Assembly (NCBI GenBank): GCA_009936765.1
Contig: JAACDL010000220.1
Span: 1-5,953, forward strand
Reading direction: 5' to 3'
Source: Methanobacteriota archaeon
Lineage (GTDB): Archaea > Thermoplasmatota > Poseidoniia > Poseidoniales > Poseidoniaceae
DNA length: 5,953 nucleotides
The position numbers and the translations under genes are program-made. The notes under the pieces are model-generated. The model saw nothing but the letters and a program-made list of their open reading frames with translations. It ran no database searches and was not told the DNA's origin. Positions 1-5,953 of the stretch are shown in pieces; position 1 is the first letter of the stretch, and every line of letters begins with the position of its first letter.

Positions 1-477
1 CCTCCAAAGTCCAACAGATTAGTAATTATCAGGGACCTTAAATCTGTAGATGGGACAAAAGATGATGGCGGAGATGAACGTCATCTAAAGGCAATATTCA
101 ACGAATTACAACTGGCTCTATACGCACGTTCTTGGGAGATTGCAAACCCTGGCGACAGGGTAATCGGAGTGGGAGCAACTCAAGTGGGAATAGACACCCA
201 TCCCTACCTCGAAATAGACCCTGAATTCATCGAAGAGTGTGACGAACTAGAAATCGGTTCAGTGCAAGGGCATACTCATGATCATTACAGAATGCCAGGC
301 GAGTCCAAGGATGAAACCTCGAATCCATTTAGGGCATGGATGAGGGAAAGAATCACAACAGCAATCAGAGTAATCGAAAATGCAACTGCCGGGAATATCC
401 ACCCCGAACCCTCAGACTCCTGCAAGTATTGCCCGATAACCGAATCTTGCCCAAGTGCTAAACGGGGTGGTTGGTGA
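1..477 (+). CDS. AddB-like / RecB-family PD-(D/E)XK nuclease, C-terminal part (5' end outside window)
   Basis: This is the last 158 codons of a gene open from the first base (frame 1) to a TGA at 475-477. A GTG at 169 begins an open frame but is not the true start, because nuclease motifs lie upstream of it. Seen: a hydrophobic strand ending in R-D-L-K-S, whose D12 and K14 (codons at 34 and 40) fit the (D/E)xK half of a PD-(D/E)XK active site. A Q-x3-Y motif follows (Q at 109, Y at 121; E-L-Q-L-A-L-Y), typical of RecB-family nucleases. Near the end is C-x2-C-x5-C (C141, C144, C150; codons at 421, 430, 448), which matches the C-terminal trio that binds a 4Fe-4S cluster in AddB and Cas4-type nucleases. 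The fourth cysteine would lie upstream, off the window. Known of the family: AddB pairs with the AddA helicase-nuclease in double-strand-end resection. Inferred: the gene is the AddB-like partner of the next gene, which it overlaps by one base. A shorter stand-alone RecB/Cas4-like nuclease cannot be excluded without the missing 5' part. Confidence 0.8.
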   Translation, partial: PPKSNRLVIIRDLKSVDGTKDDGGDERHLKAIFNELQLALYARSWEIANPGDRVIGVGATQVGIDTHPYLEIDPEFIEECDELEIGSVQGHTHDHYRMPGESKDETSNPFRAWMRERITTAIRVIENATAGNIHPEPSDSCKYCPITESCPSAKRGGW

Positions 478-479
478 TG
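464..479 (+). promoter_or_regulatory. Ribosome binding site and TGATG stop-start overlap
   Basis: The stop TGA (475-477) of the nuclease gene and the ATG (477-479) of the helicase gene share one A. A G-rich stretch, GGGGTGG at 464-470, sits six bases before that ATG and can act as a Shine-Dalgarno sequence. TTG at 471 and GTG at 474 are in frame and would add two residues at most, but they lie against the G-rich stretch with no room for spacing, so ATG 477 is preferred. The arrangement implies translational coupling and co-transcription of the two genes. Confidence 0.7.
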
Positions 480-3400
480 ATTAATTTCAATCGTTCTCAA
501 AGATTAGGTCTTGATATCGACCGTCACATAGCTCTCGATGCAGGAGCGGGAACGGGGAAAACCACAGTTATGGCAAGCAGGTATCTTCAACATCTCCTGT
601 CGGGCGATCAAAGAGCCACTAGATTGTTACCTTCGGCTCCCAGAATCCCATTACAAGGAATGGGGGCGATTAGATGCCCTTCAAGAGAGAGAACGACACT
701 TACAGAGTGGCCAGGATTACTACCTACGGAAACCGTTGCCATCACCTTCACTCGCAAAGCAGCTGCTGAATTGAAAGGTCGAATTAGGCGACTCATCGCC
801 TCCTTGCGCGCTCAACCAACTGGTGAAGGAGACGCAGAAGGAGTTCATGATACTAGATTACGTAATCAGGGCGACGTTGCAATGCTACTCTCATTAGTCG
901 ATGACGCACCAATCTCCACCATCGACTCATTTTTGTCATCAATAGTTTCTCCTTGGCTGGGGCTTGTATGCGATGATCCAACCAGTGAGCAAGTCGATGA
1001 AGATGGGGCTATTTTCCTTAGAGAAGAAGCGATCAGAACAGCTTGGAGGCTACAACGCGGAATTGAAGGAATCGAAGCAGGGATGTCCGGAGATATTGAA
1101 TCATTTTTGACTGCAAGGGACAGACTTTCTGTATTATTAGGGGGCCAAACCTCCTCTTCAACAGTAGTTAGGGGTATGCTGAAACGTTCTCTATTCGTCG
1201 AAGAAGCGGCTAGAAGACTGAACGCGGGTGATTTGGAGAACATCAGCGCTTCAACACTTGACAATTTATTCATTGATCCAATCATGGAGTTCATCGATGA
1301 TTGGTATGCCGAATTTAGAACGCATGTTACACATTGGGTTGACGCATGGCTTGATGGCGGTGCACGATTTGTTACCGAGGCGGATGAAGGGCAAGGAATG
1401 ACTAGGTATCGCTATGTTCAGCATCTTTGTACTTTAGAAGCGAACAGCCACTTAGAGAGACTCCAGTGGATATGGCTTGTATCGCATGCAGTGACAACTT
1501 TAGCAAACCTCAAGAAAATCAATTGCACATCACTACATCATTCTCGCCCACCCAAGGGCGAAGGATGGCCTAGTGGTATTGCTACCAAAACAAATTGCAC
1601 ACTGGACAATCAATCCAAGGATACTATCATGGCTAATGCAGGTGAATACGCAACCTCAATTAAGACGATGTTACATACCTCTAGAGGCCTTTTAATTCGA
1701 ATTTTGGGCCAATCCTCGCACCTTCTAAATCCATTATTTGAAGACCCATCTCCAGTTTCTGGACAAACTGCATACCCTCCAAGATTAGGAATTGATTTAC
1801 CACAATTGCCCCCTAGTAAATCTACGAGGCTAACAACAGATTTGGAGATTCAGGTAATTCGAGATTTATTCACTGTACATCATGGAGTTCAAGAAATCCT
1901 CTCTCGCCTGAAAGTACAGGATGGAGTTAGAGACCACGATGACATGCACCGTTTAGCCGAGGACTTACTACTGACCAAATGCCCTGCAGTATGCCGCATT
2001 TGGTATCCTGCATCCGTCATAGATGCCCTAGATTCTATGGGGGATAGACCTTGGACGGATGACCACCTACACCGCGCAATTGAGGCGAGCCAAGGAAACG
2101 AGGAGGTACACGTTGATTTGATGCGCAGAATCGATATTCTGCGTGATTTAAGAAGACAATACAGGGCCTTCATCATCGATGAGTATCAAGACACAAACCC
2201 TCAACATTTCAGATTGTTAGCAAGGCTCTGGGGCCGCAGGAAGATATCGGAAGGAGAACCATCTCCTCCGGCTTCTCAATGGGACCCAACAGTATGTATT
2301 GTGGGTGACATGAAGCAGTCGATTTACCGATTCAGACAAGCAGAAGTAACAGTGATGAGAACAGCGGTAGCGGCAATTCGAGAAATGAATCGAGACGAGG
2401 CGACTATGGAATCTCGAACTGAAAACCTTCGCAGGCCCGATGCTGCTAGAGACCCTAGGCCAATACCTGGGGCAACTGGAGAATCGACAACCTTTGTCCG
2501 TTCCAGTGAATTATTAACTGAGGATGCTGATAGAAACGAATGGGTTTCTTTCCACTTAGATGATAACGAAGAATCAATCGATAACCAGTTGCTTAATCGA
2601 AGAAGGGAAGGGCACATTGAGATGTCGACAAACCATCGCACACTCCCAAGATTGATGAATACGATGAATTCGATATTCCAAGATTCGTTCTCTGATAGAC
2701 ATCATATCTTACCCGGACCGTGGCATGCAGAAGCTCAAGATTTGTCGCCGGCTAGAAGTTCAGAAACCAACCCAAGGCTGGAATGGATCTTACCTGCTAG
2801 AACTGGAAATGGGATGAGGCCAGTAGATCCAGAGATTGCAATCGACCCATTCCTCTACGAAGGTTCCAAAGATCGAGAACTTGCAGCCAACCTACTCGCT
2901 AAGAGAATATCTGCACTGATTAATGGAAGCACTGCTCGAATTTATTCAGCAGATTCTGAATCATGGCTTGACGTTACAGAGGAACCCGGAATCTATCGGG
3001 CCGAGGACATCATGATTCTTGTTGCTTCACACGGAAGAGTTCCACAATTGATAGATGCCTTAGATCGTCACGGTGTTCCAGCGATGGCAGGTAAGCAAGG
3101 AGTTCTATTACATCGTCCAGTAATTCAGCCCCTGATGTCATTACTTTGGCTTCTAACTTCGCCAAACGACAAGAGCGCAGCTTTAGCGGTAGCAAGGTCA
3201 ACATTGGTGGGAATGAATGATTCAGAAATAATCGAGCACCTCTCTAATCATGATGGAAATCAATTACGAGGCCTGATAGATTCCGCTCCAACAGAAGAAA
3301 TTGGTTCTCTAATTTCTAGGTTCGAGGATCTTGCTTCCAAAGGAAAAATCAGGGATGCAATAGAAACAGCAATCGATTACTCAGATTTACTCTATTCTTA

Positions 3401-5306
3401 TCCACGCGAAGGCGACAGGCAAGATGTCGAGAACTGGCTATCGCTTTATGATCGAATCTCTGGTAGAGTTGGTGGAGACGCTGCATTGGTTTACAGAAGG
3501 TTGACCGAACTTTCAAACCTTGACGATAAGGATGCGCCAAAGAGCAGTTCTCCGGGGTCTGCAGGAGCGGTACAAATCCTCTCGATACACGGCTCAAAAG
3601 GCCTAGAGGCGCCAGTTGTAGTGGCTTACGATGTATTCGCCACAGGGACACGAGATACCACCTTTTCATCATCAGACAATGTTCTAGTTACTCCGGACAT
3701 AGTTGCCGGAAGAATACATCCATGGCGGGGTTCAAATAAACCTCTAAGTGGTTTGTGGACGCTTGCTAATCTGTTTGATGATGGCCAGCAAAGAGCTGAG
3801 CGTAGACGCCAATTTTACGTTGCTCTAACAAGAGCGAGAGACCGGTTAATCATTGCAGGAACTTCATCCGGGGGCGCATCAATTGAAACCAACGGTTCAA
3901 TCAAAATGAAACGAGGCAAGGGCCGACAGAACATGGGTCAAATGTTCTTGGATGGATTAGCCCATGCCTCAATAGAGGCAGGAAACGAAGGTTGCAGTTG
4001 GTCAGTTGGAGGACTCGATCAAACCGCTTCTACACTTCTACTAGATCCAGGGCAATTGCACCTCAATGCCCACCTTAGCGATAATTGTGTTCAAGGAATT
4101 TCGATTTTCCATCATCCTGATTGCTTTGAGACGAATGCCCAAGTTTCAACTTTGAATATCTGGAGGAATAGATTGAATCTATCCGAAGCTGCAGAATCAA
4201 ACCTTACAGATAGTGTTCCAAAAACCATAACTTTCAACGTACCAATGACTTCTCATGGACTTGATGTAACACACGCTTGCAAAAGGCGTCATTGGCTGTC
4301 AAGCAAACTAAATTGGAACTCCGAACGGTTTGAATTCATCACTCAGAATAAAGAAGACAATTATTGGCCTGCTGCAACTGAGTTCGGGTCATTATTCCAT
4401 AGATTATTGGAAATTGGTTTGGCAAATCCAGGCTCTAATGCAGATGATCTAGATGCGACTTGGACTCAGAAACAGTTAGACAATCTGACCAATGAAAAGA
4501 CACTGGATGAAGTAATGGCACAATCTAGTATTACGGATGAAGAAATTACGGATAGAACTCGTCTTAGATTGTTACACTTGGGTAAACTGGCAAGAAACGG
4601 AGCTCTTGGTAAATTGGTTTCAGGCGAGGAATACGACGGATTCAAAGTCGAAGGTTTGCGTACAGAATTGCCATTCTATCTCTCCCTTGCTCATCATCCG
4701 GAATCACTTCACAGAACAATTTGGACACCACGCGGTCGGCAAATTAAGGCTGCAATAGAGTCAATAAATGCAATCTTTGACGGAAGAGCAGATCTCGTTC
4801 TAGCACTGAGAGACAAACAATCTCAAGGTTGGTTACAGGTAGTTGACGCTAAGACAAAGCAGTGTCTTGGAGGTTTCAATCCATCTGATCCGTTGGAAGG
4901 TAACGAATTACAGATTTCTCTTAGTGAGAAATCGCCTCATGCATCTTCTCCTTCCGAAGAAGCAATAATTGCTGAACATCGACTTCAACTGACACTTTAC
5001 AGCCTAGCTTTAGAAATCGGCGAAGCGATGAAGCCTGAAACCGAGAGGCGAAAGATTCTGCCGCCCGCGATTCAAATTTCAGCCTCTGGAAGAATGGTTC
5101 GTATGACTGATGAAGATTACAAGAAGGCAAGATTAGATTTGGATGAATTGATTAGGTGGATTGGAGAAACTGAAGCATTAGAAGAAGAATTAACTCCTCC
5201 TAGGCGCTTACCAGTTGAACAATCTTCAACATGTGATTCATGCCCTTATTACAGCGGTTCAATCAAACTTTGCGGCCCTGAAGGCGAGAGGCTCGGCCCA
5301 GCATAA
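477..5306 (+). CDS. AddA/RecB-like UvrD-family DNA helicase with C-terminal Fe-S type PD-(D/E)XK nuclease
   Basis: Predicted ATP-dependent DNA helicase-nuclease of 1609 aa, taken from ATG 477. It would unwind and cut DNA at double-strand breaks to prepare ends for recombination. Seen, numbered from ATG 477: Q-motif glutamine Q8; Walker A GAGTGKTT 23-30 (K28); motif Ia TFTRKAA 90-96; motif Ib/Ic TIDSF 148-152; motif II DEYQDT 568-573; motif III GDMKQSIYRFR 610-620; motif IV NHRT 719-722; a RecB-type 2A segment around 843-915; motif V HGSKGLE 1038-1044; motif VI YVALTRAR 1114-1121. The nuclease part has C1268, H1308 in F-H-R-L-L-E, D1439 in F-D-G-R-A-D, D1457-x-K1459 in V-V-D-A-K-T, Q1504-x3-Y1508, and C1586, C1589, C1599. 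All catalytic motifs of both activities look intact. Known: bacterial AddA proteins are about 1200 aa. The extra length lies mainly between motifs Ib and II and between III and IV. Translationally coupled to the AddB-like gene upstream. The family is certain; the exact orthology (AddA, AdnA/B or RecB) is not. Confidence 0.93.
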   Translation: MINFNRSQRLGLDIDRHIALDAGAGTGKTTVMASRYLQHLLSGDQRATRLLPSAPRIPLQGMGAIRCPSRERTTLTEWPGLLPTETVAITFTRKAAAELKGRIRRLIASLRAQPTGEGDAEGVHDTRLRNQGDVAMLLSLVDDAPISTIDSFLSSIVSPWLGLVCDDPTSEQVDEDGAIFLREEAIRTAWRLQRGIEGIEAGMSGDIESFLTARDRLSVLLGGQTSSSTVVRGMLKRSLFVEEAARRLNAGDLENISASTLDNLFIDPIMEFIDDWYAEFRTHVTHWVDAWLDGGARFVTEADEGQGMTRYRYVQHLCTLEANSHLERLQWIWLVSHAVTTLANLKKINCTSLHHSRPPKGEGWPSGIATKTNCTLDNQSKDTIMANAGEYATSIKTMLHTSRGLLIRILGQSSHLLNPLFEDPSPVSGQTAYPPRLGIDLPQLPPSKSTRLTTDLEIQVIRDLFTVHHGVQEILSRLKVQDGVRDHDDMHRLAEDLLLTKCPAVCRIWYPASVIDALDSMGDRPWTDDHLHRAIEASQGNEEVHVDLMRRIDILRDLRRQYRAFIIDEYQDTNPQHFRLLARLWGRRKISEGEPSPPASQWDPTVCIVGDMKQSIYRFRQAEVTVMRTAVAAIREMNRDEATMESRTENLRRPDAARDPRPIPGATGESTTFVRSSELLTEDADRNEWVSFHLDDNEESIDNQLLNRRREGHIEMSTNHRTLPRLMNTMNSIFQDSFSDRHHILPGPWHAEAQDLSPARSSETNPRLEWILPARTGNGMRPVDPEIAIDPFLYEGSKDRELAANLLAKRISALINGSTARIYSADSESWLDVTEEPGIYRAEDIMILVASHGRVPQLIDALDRHGVPAMAGKQGVLLHRPVIQPLMSLLWLLTSPNDKSAALAVARSTLVGMNDSEIIEHLSNHDGNQLRGLIDSAPTEEIGSLISRFEDLASKGKIRDAIETAIDYSDLLYSYPREGDRQDVENWLSLYDRISGRVGGDAALVYRRLTELSNLDDKDAPKSSSPGSAGAVQILSIHGSKGLEAPVVVAYDVFATGTRDTTFSSSDNVLVTPDIVAGRIHPWRGSNKPLSGLWTLANLFDDGQQRAERRRQFYVALTRARDRLIIAGTSSGGASIETNGSIKMKRGKGRQNMGQMFLDGLAHASIEAGNEGCSWSVGGLDQTASTLLLDPGQLHLNAHLSDNCVQGISIFHHPDCFETNAQVSTLNIWRNRLNLSEAAESNLTDSVPKTITFNVPMTSHGLDVTHACKRRHWLSSKLNWNSERFEFITQNKEDNYWPAATEFGSLFHRLLEIGLANPGSNADDLDATWTQKQLDNLTNEKTLDEVMAQSSITDEEITDRTRLRLLHLGKLARNGALGKLVSGEEYDGFKVEGLRTELPFYLSLAHHPESLHRTIWTPRGRQIKAAIESINAIFDGRADLVLALRDKQSQGWLQVVDAKTKQCLGGFNPSDPLEGNELQISLSEKSPHASSPSEEAIIAEHRLQLTLYSLALEIGEAMKPETERRKILPPAIQISASGRMVRMTDEDYKKARLDLDELIRWIGETEALEEELTPPRRLPVEQSSTCDSCPYYSGSIKLCGPEGERLGPA
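5263..5306. other. Convergent 3' overlap of helicase and methyltransferase genes
   Basis: The plus-strand helicase stops with TAA at 5304-5306 and the minus-strand methyltransferase stops with TGA at 5263-5265 (TCA on the plus strand). The coding ends therefore overlap tail to tail by 44 bp. The overlap encodes the last 14 residues of the helicase-nuclease, including the last putative cluster cysteine (C1599, codon at 5271), and the last 13-14 residues of the methyltransferase. There is no space between the genes for a terminator, so each transcript must end inside the other gene and the two mRNAs should be complementary at their 3' ends. Confidence 0.85.
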
Positions 5307-5898
5307 CCAATGTACCTGGGAAGTTATCGTTTGAAGCAACTTGATGGATTTCTACATCAGTAAAACCTGCTGAATGCATTGCATCTTCCCATTGTGCAAT
5401 ATTCAGGGTAGTCATGTGTACTCCAACATGCTCAGGCCATGTTAGTGACTCTTCATTTTCCTTGTAATGGTCAACCCCTGCCACTAATATTCCACCATCA
5501 TTCAGCCAATTATCGTGAATCATAGCAATCATTTGCGCAGGGTCTTGCAAATAGTAAAGGAATTCCATCGAGTGAACCAGATCGAATTTTTGTTCAGGTC
5601 TCCATTCAGGTAGATGCCCGTGAGAATATTTGTGCATAGAGTCAATCTCTTGAGCCTTGTTTATCATTTCTTTAGCCCCATCAACTCCTTCACTATGCGA
5701 TGCACCTAATTTGGTGAGTAACCTTGTCACCCACCCATTCCCGCATCCTAAATCGATTGCAGAGAAACCCTCTCCCAATTTTGGTATTGCGAGTTCTAAC
5801 ATTTGTTTAACAGAGGGGGAGTGCCCTCTTTCCATACCCTTGTCCTTTCCAATTAAGGCCCATTCTGAAAACACATCAGTCGCAGACTTAGGTTGCAT
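5263..5898 (-). CDS. Class I SAM-dependent methyltransferase, substrate unknown
   Basis: Soluble protein of 211 aa with a Rossmann-type SAM-binding fold of the Methyltransf_11/25 (UbiE-like) kind. Seen: motif I A-I-D-L-G-C-G-N-G-W at 47-56, the glycine-rich SAM loop; an acidic residue, D73 in E-G-V-D-G, at the end of strand 2, which would bind the ribose of SAM; motif IV F-D-L-V-H-S-M-E-F at 105-113, followed by a Y-Y-L-Q-D-P stretch common in this family; and an L-N-D-G-G-I-L-V-A strand at 132-140. No signal peptide or membrane segment is visible. The start ATG at 5896-5898 is chosen because the 21 residues before the next methionine (M22) are rich in aromatic and charged residues, like a real N-terminal helix, and the length is normal for the family. 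No Shine-Dalgarno lies close upstream, which suggests a leaderless message. The gene converges with and overlaps the helicase gene. The sequence does not show whether the substrate is a small molecule, lipid, quinone or protein. Confidence 0.88.
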   Translation of the reverse strand: MQPKSATDVFSEWALIGKDKGMERGHSPSVKQMLELAIPKLGEGFSAIDLGCGNGWVTRLLTKLGASHSEGVDGAKEMINKAQEIDSMHKYSHGHLPEWRPEQKFDLVHSMEFLYYLQDPAQMIAMIHDNWLNDGGILVAGVDHYKENEESLTWPEHVGVHMTTLNIAQWEDAMHSAGFTDVEIHQVASNDNFPGTLVMLGRASRLQGRKV

Positions 5899-5920
5899 TG
5901 TGAGACGCTAACGAACGCCC

Positions 5921-5930
5921 TCAATAAACC
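5921..5930 (-). promoter_or_regulatory. Possible archaeal TATA-like promoter element of the methyltransferase gene
   Basis: Read on the minus strand, 5930-5921 is GGTTTATTGA. Its AT core TTTATT (5928-5923) is centred about 27 bases upstream of the A of the methyltransferase ATG at 5898. That is the usual distance from an archaeal TATA box to a transcription start, so it fits a leaderless transcript beginning at or next to the ATG. The lack of a Shine-Dalgarno just before the ATG agrees. Against it, the bases just upstream (CCACACGG) are not the purine-rich TFB element one would like, and a six-base AT run can occur by chance. Confidence 0.35.
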
Positions 5931-5953
5931 GTGTGGATTAATCGAAAGGAACA

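Noticed and set aside
169..477. GTG-started 102-aa open frame as a small separate gene
   Set aside because: The same frame is open upstream to base 1 and carries the nuclease D-x-K and Q-x3-Y motifs before the GTG, so this is the tail of a longer gene.
538..774. 78-aa plus-strand open frame overlapping the Walker A region
   Set aside because: It is an alternative reading of the helicase gene; the long frame carries the conserved motifs on both sides.
866..1294. 142-aa open frame on the minus strand inside the helicase gene
   Set aside because: It lies fully antisense to a well-supported coding region, is serine-rich as antisense frames often are, and shows no motif.
3349..3672. 107-aa open frame on the minus strand across helicase motif V
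   Set aside because: It is antisense to a conserved helicase motif and has no recognisable domain.
5585..5594. T-rich run AATTTTTGTT as an oligo-T terminator for the helicase transcript
   Set aside because: It lies nearly 280 bases past the helicase stop, encodes a normal part of the methyltransferase on the other strand, and is a single short T-run with no supporting structure.
5657..5911. 84-aa plus-strand open frame opposite the methyltransferase
   Set aside because: It is antisense to the SAM-binding motif region of a clear methyltransferase and has no motif of its own.
1..5953. New defence system built from nuclease, helicase and methyltransferase (restriction-like)
   Set aside because: The methyltransferase is convergent, lacks a DNA-methylase motif such as N/D-P-P-Y/F/W or the cytosine-C5 P-C motif with its usual context, and looks like a small-molecule or general class I enzyme. 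The helicase-nuclease pair fits housekeeping end resection.

Overview
The window looks like ordinary chromosomal DNA from a small-genome prokaryote. It is almost entirely coding, of moderate GC, with many AGA/AGG arginine codons and one-base or negative gene spacing. A TATA-like element lies about 27 bases upstream of one start codon that has no Shine-Dalgarno, which leans archaeal. My impression is a marine euryarchaeon of the Poseidoniales (Marine Group II) type. That is inference from style and recall, not from a search.

Layout: (1) Bases 1-477, plus strand: the last 158 codons of a gene whose start lies outside the window. They encode the end of a RecB-family PD-(D/E)XK nuclease domain with a C-terminal C-x2-C-x5-C iron-sulfur type motif, so an AddB-like subunit is likely. 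(2) Bases 477-5306, plus strand: one very long gene (1609 aa) for an AddA/RecB-like protein. It has a complete set of UvrD-type superfamily 1 helicase motifs and a C-terminal PD-(D/E)XK nuclease domain with its own set of four candidate cluster cysteines. The stop of gene 1 and the ATG of gene 2 share one base (TGATG). (3) Bases 5263-5898, minus strand: a class I SAM-dependent methyltransferase (211 aa) that converges on the helicase gene. The two coding ends overlap by 44 bp. (4) Bases 5899-5953: a short upstream region of the methyltransferase with a possible TATA box.

Together genes 1 and 2 most likely encode a two-subunit helicase-nuclease that resects DNA double-strand ends for recombinational repair, as bacterial AddAB, AdnAB and RecBCD do. 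The order (B-like gene first, A-like gene second) and the tight coupling match bacterial addB-addA operons. The methyltransferase is on the other strand with its own promoter candidate, and nothing in the sequence ties it to repair. The points most worth a second look are the apparent iron-sulfur nuclease modules in both subunits, the unusual length of the AddA-like protein, and the convergent overlap that covers the last cluster cysteine. I saw no mobile element, CRISPR array, RNA gene or clearly new system.
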